Positions 25,185 to 34,541 of a DNA stretch of 64,000 nucleotides are shown here, piece after piece (position 1 is the stretch's first letter; every line of letters starts with the position of its first letter). Both the position numbers and the translations under genes were made by a program. Under the pieces are notes generated by a model. That model ran no database searches, had not been told where the DNA came from, and worked only from the letters and a program-made list of their open reading frames with translations. This DNA comes from JANMJD01 sp963847945 (GTDB lineage Bacteria > Actinomycetota > Acidimicrobiia > Acidimicrobiales > Ilumatobacteraceae): the NCBI GenBank assembly GCA_963847945.1, contig CAWKBX010000013.1, forward strand, positions 8,588-72,587, read 5' to 3'.

Positions 25185-27982
25185 CAGGCGGTCCTCCAGG
25201 CGGTGGCCAGGGCATCAAGCGGGAGCGTGGCGCCGCCGACGATGGTCACCGATGGCTCGGCGGTCACCTCACCGATCACGATGGCCTCGGTGCCCAGTCG
25301 GGTGATGAACTCGTCGACGGCTTGGCGGGTGACCTCGACGACGAAGCGGCCGGCCGTCTCGGCGAACCATGAAACGGTGATGTCGGCATGGGGGAGCGTG
25401 TCGACGATCGCTCCGAGGCCGCCACCGAGGCACATCTCGGCGAGGGTGACGGCCAGGCCGCCCTCGGAGCAGTCGTGGCACGCCGCAACGAGCCCGGCCT
25501 GGATGGCGGCGTGGAGTGTGGCGTAGCGGCCGGGCGCGCCGGCGTCGGGCGCCGAGACCCGCCCCGGCCGGTCGGGGGTACCGTCGATCATGTCGAAGTG
25601 GCTGCCGGCGAAGTCGGCGGCGGTCGGCCCAATCAGCAGCAGCACGTTGCCGGGGGCCTTGAGATCGGGAGTGACGCAGTGGTCGGCGTCGGGGATATAA
25701 GCGACGGCGGTGATGACCAGGGTCGGGGGCACCGAGCGCCGCTCGCCCGAGGCGACGACGTACTCGTTGTTCAGCGAGTCCTTGCCCGACACGAATGGGG
25801 CCTGGTGGGCGACCGCGGCCGCGCAACACCCCTCGACGGCGGCGAGCAGTTCACCAAGGGTCGTTTCACGGCGGGGGTCGCCCCAGGAGAAGTTGTCGAG
25901 CAGGGCGACCTTCGACGGGTCGGCGCCGACTGCGACGACGTTACGGATGGCCTCGTCGACGACGGCGTGGGCCATCCATTCGGGGTCGTGCAGCCCGTAC
26001 CATGGGTTGACTCCGATGCCGATGGCGAATCCGTGGGTGTCGGCCGGTTCGGCGATGACGACGCCGTCGGCGGGGCCGTCGCCATTCCAACCGACGAGTG
26101 GCCGCACGACGGTCGCCCCGCGGATCTCGTGGTCGTATCGCCTGATCACCGACTCTTTCGAGGCGATGTTCGGGTGGGCCAACAACCGCAGCAAAGCGGC
26201 AGCCGGGTCAGCGCAGACTCGCGCCGGGCCGACATGTCGCGACGGCGACGCGGGCACATATGTCATCGTGCGTTGCGGACGACCGTCGTGGAGGAAGGTC
26301 GTGTCGAGGTCGAGGACCGCGGCTCCGTTCATGCGCACGACGAGCCGTCCGTCGCCGCTGAACGAGCCGAGATCGGTCATCTCGACCCCGTGGTACGCGC
26401 AGCGTTCGGCAATCGCCTCGACGTGCTCGGGGGCGACGGCGATGACCATCCGCTCCTGAGCCTCGGAGAGCCAGATCTCCCACGGGGCGAGACCCGGGTA
26501 CTTGAGCGGGGCGACCGACAGTTCGACATCGGCGCCCACCACCTCGGCCATCTCACCGACCGACGACGACAGACCGCCGGCCCCGCAGTCGGTGATCGCC
26601 GTGTACAGATGGCGGATGTCGTCGAGCAGGTCGATCAGCAGTTTCTCGACGATCGGATCGCCGATCTGCACGCTCGCCCCGGCAACCTCACCGGTCGACG
26701 CGTCCATGGTCGCGCTCGAGAATGTCGCGCCGCGTAGGCCGTCGCGCCCGGTACGCCCACCGAGCACGATCACCCGGTCGCCTGCGTACGGCCCACTCGG
26801 GATCGGGGCGTCGGCGGCCGAGCCGATCGCGCCGCAGAAGACCAGCGGGTTGGCGGTGTACCCGGCGTCGTACAAGATGGCTCCAGCCACGGTGGGCAGG
26901 CCGATCTTGTTGCCATAGTCGGCAACCCCGGCCACGACGCCGTCGCGGATGCGCAACGGGTGATGGACCCCAGCGGGCAGGGGGTCGGAGTGGTCGGCCG
27001 GGCCGAAGCAGAGAATGTCGGTGACGGCGATCGGCCGATGCGCGGCGCCCATCACGTCGCGGATCACTCCGCCAACGCCGGTATTCGCGCCACCGAAGGG
27101 CTCGATCGCCGACGGGTGGTTGTGGGTTTCGGCCTTGAGGGCCAGCGTGCGCCCGGGCGAGAAGCTGATGATCCCGGCGTTGCCGACGAAGGCGCTGCGC
27201 ACGAAGGGGGCGTCGATCGAGTCGGTGGCCTCGCGCAACTGCTTGAGAAGCGGCACCGCGGTGGTTCCGTCGGGGCCGTTGAGGAGGGCACGGAAGGTCT
27301 TGTGGGAGCAGTGCTCGCTCCACGTCTGGGCGATCGTCTCGATCTCGACGTCGGTGGGTTCGCGGCCTTCGGCTTCGAAATGGGCCTGGAGAACTCGCAG
27401 CTCAGCGGGGTCGAGAGACATCCGTCGTTCGACGTTCAGGGCAGCCAACCCTGCCTCGTCGAGGCCCCGTAAGATCACCGGTTCGACCGCGGCGACCGGC
27501 GAGGTGGGCACCGTGGCGACGTCGATGGCGTCGGGCTGCCAGCGTTCGATGACGTCGTTGGCCAGAAGCGCACCCGTGATCGAGTCTCGGCGGGCGGCAT
27601 CGGCCAGCCCGTGCATCGTGTATCGCCGGGCGACTGCGGTATGGGTGACCGGCAGCCCGAGTCGATGGGTGAGCAACGTCGCTGCATCGGCCATCGGGTC
27701 GGTGACCCCGGCGAGCCTGGCCACCTCGACGACCGTGGCTCCGGCCGGCGTTGTCGGCACGTCCCACGTGCCGCGCTGTAGTACCGGATCGATGAGGACG
27801 TCGCCGATCATGTGGCGGTCGGTTGCATCGAGGGTGCCGACGAAGAGAATCACGTCGTCGATATCGACTCGGTCGGGGCCTGAGTCGGGGTTCGAATCGG
27901 TCAGGGTGGCGATTCCGGCAAGCAGATGCGAAGCACGGGGGTCGGGGTGGATCAGGCTGATCGTGAGGCGATGAACCGTCAC
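25184..27982 (-). CDS. purL: FGAM synthase PurL with N-terminal PurS-like domain
   Basis: The enzyme converts FGAR to FGAM with ammonia from PurQ. The catalytic part from about residue 200 has VEIETIAQTWSEHCSHKTF, then LALKAETHNHPSAIEPFGG, GVGGVIRDVMG and later DNFSWGDP and CHDCSEGGLAVTLAEM. The first 160 residues (LTISLIHPDPRASHLLAGI, VDIDDVILFVG, VEVARLAGVTDPMADAA) resemble PurS fused to PurL, so no free PurS is needed. I choose GTG 27982, with GGAG eight bases upstream, over longer starts. It is the first gene of the operon. About 140 bases separate it from the divergent phosphatase gene, which must hold its promoter; I see no riboswitch there. Confidence 0.93.
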   Translation of the reverse strand: MTVHRLTISLIHPDPRASHLLAGIATLTDSNPDSGPDRVDIDDVILFVGTLDATDRHMIGDVLIDPVLQRGTWDVPTTPAGATVVEVARLAGVTDPMADAATLLTHRLGLPVTHTAVARRYTMHGLADAARRDSITGALLANDVIERWQPDAIDVATVPTSPVAAVEPVILRGLDEAGLAALNVERRMSLDPAELRVLQAHFEAEGREPTDVEIETIAQTWSEHCSHKTFRALLNGPDGTTAVPLLKQLREATDSIDAPFVRSAFVGNAGIISFSPGRTLALKAETHNHPSAIEPFGGANTGVGGVIRDVMGAAHRPIAVTDILCFGPADHSDPLPAGVHHPLRIRDGVVAGVADYGNKIGLPTVAGAILYDAGYTANPLVFCGAIGSAADAPIPSGPYAGDRVIVLGGRTGRDGLRGATFSSATMDASTGEVAGASVQIGDPIVEKLLIDLLDDIRHLYTAITDCGAGGLSSSVGEMAEVVGADVELSVAPLKYPGLAPWEIWLSEAQERMVIAVAPEHVEAIAERCAYHGVEMTDLGSFSGDGRLVVRMNGAAVLDLDTTFLHDGRPQRTMTYVPASPSRHVGPARVCADPAAALLRLLAHPNIASKESVIRRYDHEIRGATVVRPLVGWNGDGPADGVVIAEPADTHGFAIGIGVNPWYGLHDPEWMAHAVVDEAIRNVVAVGADPSKVALLDNFSWGDPRRETTLGELLAAVEGCCAAAVAHQAPFVSGKDSLNNEYVVASGERRSVPPTLVITAVAYIPDADHCVTPDLKAPGNVLLLIGPTAADFAGSHFDMIDGTPDRPGRVSAPDAGAPGRYATLHAAIQAGLVAACHDCSEGGLAVTLAEMCLGGGLGAIVDTLPHADITVSWFAETAGRFVVEVTRQAVDEFITRLGTEAIVIGEVTAEPSVTIVGGATLPLDALATAWRTA

Positions 27983-28122
27983 GAGCCACTCCGCAAGCTC
28001 ATGGATTCGACGGTACCGATGCCGGTAGGTGGGACCGGGCAGGCTGTACGAAAAGTCAACGAGATGTGACGGCGACAAGAGGTTCGTTGGCCGTCGGCGT
28101 CCAGCCGTACGCTGGCGGTGCC

Positions 28123-28767
28123 GTGTCCGAACAAACTCCTTTCCCCGCCACCCGCTTGATCCTTGTGCGTCACGGGGAGTCGAATGCGACCGTCAACCGC
28201 GTGATCGGCGGGCCGCGTACTTGCAGCGGTCTGTCCGATCTCGGACGCGACCAGGCCCAACGGCTACGCGACCGCCTTCGGGCAACGGGGGAGCTGAAGC
28301 TCGACGCGCTCTACGCCAGCCAGTATCCCCGCGCCCAGGAGACGGCCCAGACGTTGCTGGGTGCCTTCCCAGGCCTGGAGATGCGGATCGATGCGGGGTT
28401 CGGCGAACACGACCCGGGCCCCGACTGCGACGGGCTCAGCTACGACGACTTCGTTGTCCGGTACGGAACGGGACACGACTGGCGCAACCCGTTCGCCGAG
28501 ACGTTTCCCGGGGGTGAGACGGTCGCCGAGTTTCACTTTCGAGTCGGCACCGCCACCCACTTGCTGGTGAAACGCCATGTTGGCCAAACCGTGCTCGTGG
28601 CCTGCCACGGCGGTGTCGTCGACTGCCTCATGCGTCAGTTGCTGCACCTGCCGCCGACCGGTGGGTTCGAGCTGTTCACCCTCAACACCTCGCTGACCGA
28701 GATGGTCGCCGTCTCCCCGGCGACGTGGCGGCTGGTGCGCTACAACGACGCCGCCCATCTGTCCTGA
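28123..28767 (+). CDS. Histidine phosphatase family protein
   Basis: The 214-residue protein has the phosphoglycerate-mutase-type motif LILVRHGES, with the phosphorylated His at residue 17, then SGLSDLGRDQAQRLRDRL, YASQYPRAQETAQTL, and the second His in VACHGGVVDCLM near residue 162. Members remove phosphate from small molecules or sugars, and the sequence does not show which. I choose GTG 28123 because residues before it are not conserved in the family. It is divergent from purL and is followed by an SDR gene on the same strand about 45 bases on. Confidence 0.9.
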   Translation: MSEQTPFPATRLILVRHGESNATVNRVIGGPRTCSGLSDLGRDQAQRLRDRLRATGELKLDALYASQYPRAQETAQTLLGAFPGLEMRIDAGFGEHDPGPDCDGLSYDDFVVRYGTGHDWRNPFAETFPGGETVAEFHFRVGTATHLLVKRHVGQTVLVACHGGVVDCLMRQLLHLPPTGGFELFTLNTSLTEMVAVSPATWRLVRYNDAAHLS

Positions 28768-28811
28768 CCACCGTCGGGGCTGGCGAGACCGGCCCCGTTA
28801 CGCTTCCGGAC

Positions 28812-29630
28812 ATGGGGACATTGGATGGGAAGACGGCCGTCGTCATCGGTGGACACTCCGGGTTCGGCGAGGCGATCACCAGGCGTTTCGCGGCTGAGGG
28901 GGCACATGTGGTGGTCGCCGCCCGGCGCGCCGATCTGGTTGCCGAGGTCGCCGCCGACGTCGGCGGATCCGGGGTGCGCTGCGACATCACCAACGACGAT
29001 GAGGTCCAGGCACTCGTCGCCGCGGTGATCGAGCGGCACGGCACGGTCGACGTGGCGGTCAACTGCGCCGGCTTCGAACAGTCGAGTGCCATCGCCGACC
29101 TCACCCCCGAGCGGCTGCGGGCGATGCATGCGGTGCAACTCGACGGGGCGCTGTACTGCATGCGCCACCTGGGGAATGCGATGGCGGCGAGCGGTGGAGG
29201 GGCGTTCCTGTCGCTCAGTTCGCTGACGGCTCACAACCCGTCGCGGGGCCTGACGGCGTACGCGTCGGCGAAGGCGGCGGTCGAGTACGCCACCAAAATC
29301 GCCGCGGTCGAGTACGGCGATCGCGGGGTGCGGTTCAACGTGATCGCCGCATCGCTGATCGAGACGCCGATGACTGCCCGAATCTTCACGATGCCCCAAT
29401 TCATCGAGGCGCTCCAAGAGATGACCCCGCTCGGGCGCATGGGGACGCCCCACGACGTCGCCGACGCTGCGTTGTTCCTCTGCTCTGGGCAGTCGAGCTA
29501 TATCACCGGCCAGACGCTGTGCGTCGACGGCGGCGCATCGTTGCTGGCGCTGCCGACTGCCCAGATGTACGCCGATGTCGCCCGCCGGTGGAAAGAACGG
29601 GCCGCATCCGAGGCGGCCACCGACGCGTGA
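28812..29630 (+). CDS. Short-chain dehydrogenase/reductase
   Basis: The 272-residue SDR starts MGTLDGKTAVVIGGHSGFGE with the Gly-rich nucleotide-binding motif at residues 13-19, then NCAG (here VNCAGFEQSS), the Ser of SLSSLTAHNP, and the catalytic YASAK near residue 150. The C-terminal DAALFLCSGQSSYITGQTL is typical of classical SDRs. The substrate is unknown. The stop overlaps the start of the GMC oxidoreductase gene by four bases (GTGA), so the two probably act on related alcohols or ketones. Confidence 0.93.
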   Translation: MGTLDGKTAVVIGGHSGFGEAITRRFAAEGAHVVVAARRADLVAEVAADVGGSGVRCDITNDDEVQALVAAVIERHGTVDVAVNCAGFEQSSAIADLTPERLRAMHAVQLDGALYCMRHLGNAMAASGGGAFLSLSSLTAHNPSRGLTAYASAKAAVEYATKIAAVEYGDRGVRFNVIAASLIETPMTARIFTMPQFIEALQEMTPLGRMGTPHDVADAALFLCSGQSSYITGQTLCVDGGASLLALPTAQMYADVARRWKERAASEAATDA

Positions 29631-30985
29631 CCCGCTACGACGTCGTTGTCGTCGGGGCCGGCTCGGCGGGGTGTGTGCTTGCCGGGCGGTTGAGTGAATG
29701 TCCCGACCGGCGAGTCCTGTTGCTCGAAGCCGGGCCCGCTACGACCGCCGGTCCTGACCTGAGCGGCCCGAGCTTCTTCGACGCCACCGCCGCGCCGGGC
29801 CGGGTCTGGCCTGACCTGTTGGCTCGGCGTCGACCGGAGCACGACCCCGTCGTCTACCGACGCGGCCGCGGGCTGGGCGGATCATCGACGGTCAACGCCA
29901 TGGTGGCGATTCCAGGGCACCCCGCCGACTACGACCGATGGGTCGAACTGGGTGCTGCCGGTTGGGGATGGCATGACGTCGCCCCGTGGTTCGCCCGGAC
30001 GAACCTGACGATGACGGTGGCCCCCACCCGGGAGCGCGGCCCGGTGACCAGGGCCCTGACCACGAACTTCTCGTCGGTAGCTGCGGTTGCGCTGACTCGG
30101 GACGCTGAGGGGCGACGGGTCTCGGCCGCCGACGCCTATCTGGCCGGGGCCCATCAGAGGTCGAACCTGACGGTTCGCGGCAACTCGGCGGTGGACCACC
30201 TGTTGATGGTCGGAAACCGGGCCGTCGGCGTTCGCCTGGCGTCGGGCGACGAAGTCGAGTCCGCCATGGTCATCGTGGCCGCTGGGGCGATTCATTCCCC
30301 GGCGATCCTGTTGGCCAGCGGCATTGACCGGCGCGGCATCGGTCGCAACCTCAAGGACCACCCGGCGGTGCCGATTCCGTTCGTGTACCACCCGGGACTC
30401 GCTCCCGATCCGCACAGCCTGCCGATCTCGGCGATCGGACGATGCTCCTCGGGAGCGATGCCCGACGACATCCAATGGCTGCCTCTCGATCACCTCGGCC
30501 CCGAGACTCCCGGGATGGGGATGGTGATGGTCGCCCTGATGACCGTGCGGTCGTCGGGGACCGTGACATTGCCCGCCGGGCGGGCCCCGACCCATCCCGA
30601 CATCGACTTCCACCTCCTCGACGACCCCGATGATCTGGCGCGGCTGACGCGGGGCGTCGAACGGGCCGTTGAGGCGTTGACCAACACGGCAGACCTCACG
30701 CAACTGGGTGATCTGATCCTTCCCGACCCCTCGCCGGCGGGCTTGCGGGCGGCGCTCGGTGACTATGTCCACGCCATCGGCACCTGCCGGATGGGAGCCG
30801 ACGACAATGCCGATGCGGTCGTCGACACCGACTGCCGGGTGATCGGCCATGAGGGTCTGATGGTCTGCGATGCGTCGGTGATGCCCGACCTGCCCCGGGC
30901 GAACACCCATCTGCCGACCGTGATGATCGCCGAGCGGATCGCCGCGGCGTTCGGGGCACGGGCAGGGTCGGACCATCGGACCTGA
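29627..30985 (+). CDS. GMC-family FAD oxidoreductase
   Basis: The 452-residue protein begins TRYDVVVVGAGSAGCVLAGR (FAD-binding), has the GMC signature RRGRGLGGSSTVNAMVAIPG near residue 85, a second motif GAIHSPAILLASGI near 225, and the C-terminal HAIGTCRMG and HLPTVMIAERIA with the catalytic-type His. It is shorter than choline dehydrogenases, about 550 residues, because the substrate domain is reduced. Short actinobacterial GMC enzymes include the mycofactocin-linked type, but no mycofactocin gene is in the window, so I leave the substrate open. GTG 29627 overlaps the SDR stop. Confidence 0.9.
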   Translation: MTRYDVVVVGAGSAGCVLAGRLSECPDRRVLLLEAGPATTAGPDLSGPSFFDATAAPGRVWPDLLARRRPEHDPVVYRRGRGLGGSSTVNAMVAIPGHPADYDRWVELGAAGWGWHDVAPWFARTNLTMTVAPTRERGPVTRALTTNFSSVAAVALTRDAEGRRVSAADAYLAGAHQRSNLTVRGNSAVDHLLMVGNRAVGVRLASGDEVESAMVIVAAGAIHSPAILLASGIDRRGIGRNLKDHPAVPIPFVYHPGLAPDPHSLPISAIGRCSSGAMPDDIQWLPLDHLGPETPGMGMVMVALMTVRSSGTVTLPAGRAPTHPDIDFHLLDDPDDLARLTRGVERAVEALTNTADLTQLGDLILPDPSPAGLRAALGDYVHAIGTCRMGADDNADAVVDTDCRVIGHEGLMVCDASVMPDLPRANTHLPTVMIAERIAAAFGARAGSDHRT

Positions 30986-30996
30986 ACCGTGTCGTC

Positions 30997-31998
30997 ATGT
31001 CCGAGGCGGCGCGTGCTAACCAATGGGGCGTGTCAGACGTGTCTGTTTCCAACTATGTCAATGGCCTGCACGAGATCGCCGATGGCTGCTTTGCCTATCT
31101 GCAACCCGATGGAAGTTGGGGGTGGAGCAACGCCGGCTCGGTGGTCGGTGATGGCGCGTCGCTCCTGGTCGACACGTTGTTCGACCTCAAACTCACGGCC
31201 GCGATGCTCGATGCGATGGCCTCGTCGACCCGGACCGCACCGATCGGAACCGTCGTGAACACCCACGCCAACGGCGACCATTGCTACGGCAATCAGTTGG
31301 TCGGGGACGCCGAGATCATCTCGTCGCGCGCCGCGGCCGAGGAGATGGCGCACGTGCCACCGTCGATGTTGGCCGCGCTCAACGCGGCTCCAGGGGAGCT
31401 GGGGGAGTTGTTTCGCGGGTTTTTCGGCGCGTTCGACTTCGAGGGTATCGAGCTCCGCCTGCCGACACGGACGTTCGAGGGACGCCTCGACATCGAGGTC
31501 GGCGGTCGATTGGTCGAGTTCATCGAGGTCGGCCCGGCCCATACCGAGGGCGACGTGATCGTCCACGTGCCCGATGCTCGAACGGTCTACACAGGCGACA
31601 TCTTGTTCGTCGGGGGTACCCCGATTGCGTGGGCCGGTCCGCTGTCGAACTGGGTGGCCGCCTGCGATCAGATGCTCGGCATGGACGTCGACATCGTCGT
31701 CCCCGGCCACGGACCGGTCACCGACAAGGCCGGTGTGGCTGGCATGCGCGACTACCTGGCATTCATCGATGCCGAGGCGACGGTCCGGTACACCGCAGGG
31801 TTGGACGCGTTCGACGCGGCCCGGGACATCGCTCGGGAGATGGGCGTTTCGGGCTCCTCGTTTGCCGCGCTCGGCGAGTTCGGCCGCGTCGCCGTCAACG
31901 TCGAGACGGTCTATCAACACCTCGACCCGTCCCGCACGCCGGTGGCCGCACCCGAGCTCTTTCGCCGGATGGCCGAGATCGACCGACATCGTGGCTGA
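30997..31998 (+). CDS. Metallo-beta-lactamase-fold hydrolase
   Basis: The 333-residue protein has the MBL fold with the metal motif VVNTHANGDHCYGNQL: the second His of the usual HxHxDH is replaced by Asn, a known variant that changes the metal site. Further ligands are in GPAHTEGDVIVHVP, YTGDILFVGGTP and VVPGHGPVTDKAG. The substrate is unknown; related proteins hydrolyse thioesters or lactones. ATG 30997 and GTG 31030 are both possible starts, neither with a clear ribosome site. The end overlaps the lycopene cyclase start by eight bases. Confidence 0.85.
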   Translation: MSEAARANQWGVSDVSVSNYVNGLHEIADGCFAYLQPDGSWGWSNAGSVVGDGASLLVDTLFDLKLTAAMLDAMASSTRTAPIGTVVNTHANGDHCYGNQLVGDAEIISSRAAAEEMAHVPPSMLAALNAAPGELGELFRGFFGAFDFEGIELRLPTRTFEGRLDIEVGGRLVEFIEVGPAHTEGDVIVHVPDARTVYTGDILFVGGTPIAWAGPLSNWVAACDQMLGMDVDIVVPGHGPVTDKAGVAGMRDYLAFIDAEATVRYTAGLDAFDAARDIAREMGVSGSSFAALGEFGRVAVNVETVYQHLDPSRTPVAAPELFRRMAEIDRHRG

Positions 31999-33253
31999 CG
32001 ATCAACCCCGCCAGGACCAGCCAGGGCCGGACTCGCCAGATCCGGCCCAGCAACTCCACGACGTGGTCGTCGTCGGAGCTGGCCCTGCCGGACTTGCTGC
32101 GGCCGTGGCGTGTACACGCGCCGGGCTGTCGGTGCGTCTCATCGCCCCTGATCCGGCTGCAGCGTGGCCGGCGACCTACGGATGTTGGGTCGACGAGGTA
32201 GAGCCGCTCGGCCTCGCCGGATGCCTGCGATATCGCTGGGACGATGTGCGCGCCGTCGGACGTGTCGAGCACCTGCTGAGCAGCGCTTATGGCGTGTTCG
32301 ACAACTCGGCGTTGCAGGGTGCCCTGCTCGAACCGCTCGTCGGCCTCACGATTGCGGGGCAGGTCGAATCGATCGGCGTCGATGGCGACGGGTTCTGGGT
32401 CGGCACCGTCGATCACCAGCGGCTTCTGGCGGCGATGGTCGTCGACGCCCGGGGTCCGGCCGTGGTCCACTCGATCCCCTTCGGGACGGGCCCGCGACAG
32501 CGGGCGTACGGCATCACGGCCCGCTTCGATCAAGCACCGATCGAACCGGGCTCATGCGTGTTGATGGACTGGTCCGCGCCGTCGGAGCATGAGACTTCAG
32601 CCGACGAGGGTGATGCCGCCACGTTTCTGTACGGATTCGACCTCGGTGACGGGGTGGCGTTCGTCGAGGAGACCTCGCTGGCTCGCAGCCCGGCAATGGA
32701 ATTCGACGACCTACGCGCCCGGCTGTTCGCCCGCCTCGACCGCATGGGTTGTCGGGTCGTCGAGACGCTCGCCACCGAGCTCGTCGATCTGCCGATGCGG
32801 GCCGGTGTTCCGGAACTCGGCCCGGCGCTTTCGTTCGGGAGCGGGGGTGGACAATTGCATCCGGCGACCGGCTACTCGGTGGCGGCGAGCCTGCGGGCCG
32901 CCGGTCGGCTGGCGTCGTCGATAGCCGTTGGTCGCGCCGAGGGGCTGGTTGGGGAGCGACTGGCGGCCGCGGTGCGCGATGCGCTGTGGCCGCGGCGGGC
33001 CCGCAGGACGCGGGCCCTCCACGACTATGGGCTGGCCTCGTTGCTCCGGCTGACTCCGGCCGAAACGGGTGCGTTCTTCGACGCCTTCTTCGACGCCCCG
33101 CACGACCTGTGGCGGTCGTACCTCGACATCACCGCCGGCCCCCGCCAGGTCGCCGGACTGATGCGTCGAGTCTTCGCCGGCAGCGACCGCGACGTTCGTC
33201 GATCGCTGATCGGCGGCGATCACCGGTTGTTGATGCGCTCGATCAGCGGGTAG
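31991..33253 (+). CDS. crtY: Lycopene beta-cyclase (CrtY/CrtL type)
   Basis: The 420-residue flavoprotein starts with a Pro/Asp/Gln-rich stretch, then the dinucleotide motif VVVGAGPAGLAAAV at about residues 26-39. Family motifs follow: PATYGCWVDEVEPLG, AYGITARFD, SCVLMDWS, FLYGFDLGDGVAFVEETSLA, and GGGQLHPATGYSVAAS. These match plant- and cyanobacterial-type lycopene cyclases, which close the ends of lycopene to give beta rings; related enzymes make epsilon rings. No other carotenoid gene is nearby. GTG 31991 overlaps the MBL gene, so it is the last gene of a five-gene plus-strand run from 28123. Confidence 0.9.
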   Translation: MADDQPRQDQPGPDSPDPAQQLHDVVVVGAGPAGLAAAVACTRAGLSVRLIAPDPAAAWPATYGCWVDEVEPLGLAGCLRYRWDDVRAVGRVEHLLSSAYGVFDNSALQGALLEPLVGLTIAGQVESIGVDGDGFWVGTVDHQRLLAAMVVDARGPAVVHSIPFGTGPRQRAYGITARFDQAPIEPGSCVLMDWSAPSEHETSADEGDAATFLYGFDLGDGVAFVEETSLARSPAMEFDDLRARLFARLDRMGCRVVETLATELVDLPMRAGVPELGPALSFGSGGGQLHPATGYSVAASLRAAGRLASSIAVGRAEGLVGERLAAAVRDALWPRRARRTRALHDYGLASLLRLTPAETGAFFDAFFDAPHDLWRSYLDITAGPRQVAGLMRRVFAGSDRDVRRSLIGGDHRLLMRSISG

Positions 33254-33281
33254 CACCACCGCCCGGCCGAGGCTCGTGGCC

Positions 33282-33968
33282 TCAGCGCCCCCAGGGAACC
33301 GCTTTGTGCTTGGTCTTGAGCCCGGCCAAGCCGGGACGGCGCGCCCGCATGCCACGACGGACCGCGAGAATCCAGCCGATCACGACACACGCCGCGAAGA
33401 TGAACCACTGCATCGCGTACGAGAGATGTGATCCCTCGCTCATTGCCGGGAGGGCCAGCGGGGTGACCTCTGCCGCATCGCTGGGCGTCGACGAAATCAG
33501 CTCGACATAGGTCGTCGAACCTCGTCCGTCAAGCGTGCTGGGCACTCGTCGCATCCGGCCGACGAGCTCAACGTCGCTCTGGGGAACCGGGGGAACGTCG
33601 GCAGTGACCCCGATCGAACCTCGGTTGACGAGCACCTTCAACCCGGAGACCGAGTCGTCGAATGAGGAAATGAGCTGGTAGCTGGCGGTTGCCGGAAGGG
33701 ACTCCGTGTCGAGCCCATACCGTCCCGACATGGTCACTGTGCGCCAATCCACGGCATCGGGGTCGGCGTTCGGCCCGATCCAGGTCGGATCGAGTGGTTC
33801 GGGCGGAGCATCGGCTCGAGCAATGACCAGCGCGTTGAACGAACGGCGCTCCTCGAGTCGGCGGAGCTGCCAAAAGCCGAGGTTGACCATCAGAGCGGCG
33901 GCAAGACCGACGACGAGCGTGAACAGGAGCCAACGTGGCTTGATCAGGAATCGGAACGTCAAGGCCAC
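33282..33968 (-). CDS. SURF1-family cytochrome oxidase assembly protein
   Basis: The 228-residue protein has the SURF1 layout: an N-terminal helix (LLFTLVVGLAAALMVNLGFWQL) ending in LRRLEERR, an extracytoplasmic domain with VTMSGRYG and VLVNRGSIGV, and a C-terminal helix (WFIFAACVVIGWILAVRR). SURF1 helps insertion of haem a into the aa3-type oxidase. No oxidase genes are in the window. It converges with crtY and is divergent from the DUF4262 gene. Confidence 0.9.
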   Translation of the reverse strand: MALTFRFLIKPRWLLFTLVVGLAAALMVNLGFWQLRRLEERRSFNALVIARADAPPEPLDPTWIGPNADPDAVDWRTVTMSGRYGLDTESLPATASYQLISSFDDSVSGLKVLVNRGSIGVTADVPPVPQSDVELVGRMRRVPSTLDGRGSTTYVELISSTPSDAAEVTPLALPAMSEGSHLSYAMQWFIFAACVVIGWILAVRRGMRARRPGLAGLKTKHKAVPWGR

Positions 33969-34049
33969 CCAGCGTAGCGAGTTCGACGCTAGGTTGCTAT
34001 TCGAGTGGTCGACTCCGTCTGCAGTTCCGTCGGATGGAACACTGGGGGA

Positions 34050-34538
34050 GTGACCGCAGAGTTACCCGACTTCTCGATTTCCCACCAGGAGAAAATCGAC
34101 TGGATGATCGACACAAACGGTTGGGCGCTCGAAGCCGTCGCCCCCGACACCGAGAGCGATCCGCCGCGGCCAGGGTATGCCCACACGGTGGGGTTTCCCG
34201 AGGCATTCGGGTTTCCCGAGGTGGCGATCTTCGGTTTGCAACCGGTTGCCGCCAACGGCCTCCTCGGATTGGTCGCCGACTGCCTGCGCGGCGGCACCGA
34301 AATACCCCTCGGGATCGAGGTGATCGGCCTGCTCGACGGCGAGTTGCGCTGCGTCTTCGCCCCGGTCGATCTCGATGCGTGGGGTGGGTTGTTCGGTATC
34401 TGCTCGGCATGGCGGCGGGGCGACCCGTTCGAGATGACCCAGTTGCTGTGGCCCGACCGCAACGGGTTCCTGCCCTACGAGACGGGGTACAGTCGCCCGA
34501 TGGTCTTCGCTCAACCGGTCATCGGCACGGTCGGCTAG
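34050..34538 (+). CDS. DUF4262-type protein
   Basis: The 162-residue protein matches DUF4262 by GYAHTVGFPEAFGFPEVAIFG and by the compact alpha/beta pattern; the function of the family is unknown. GTG 34050 is directly preceded by GGGGGA, which is too close to act as an ideal ribosome site; an ATG at 34005 in the same frame is the alternative. It stands alone on the plus strand and nearly touches the next convergent gene. Confidence 0.75.
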   Translation: MTAELPDFSISHQEKIDWMIDTNGWALEAVAPDTESDPPRPGYAHTVGFPEAFGFPEVAIFGLQPVAANGLLGLVADCLRGGTEIPLGIEVIGLLDGELRCVFAPVDLDAWGGLFGICSAWRRGDPFEMTQLLWPDRNGFLPYETGYSRPMVFAQPVIGTVG

Positions 34539-34541
34539 CTC

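Noticed and set aside
29627..30985. Mycofactocin-type assignment of the GMC oxidoreductase
   Set aside because: Length would fit, but no mycofactocin gene is in the window and I see no specific motif.
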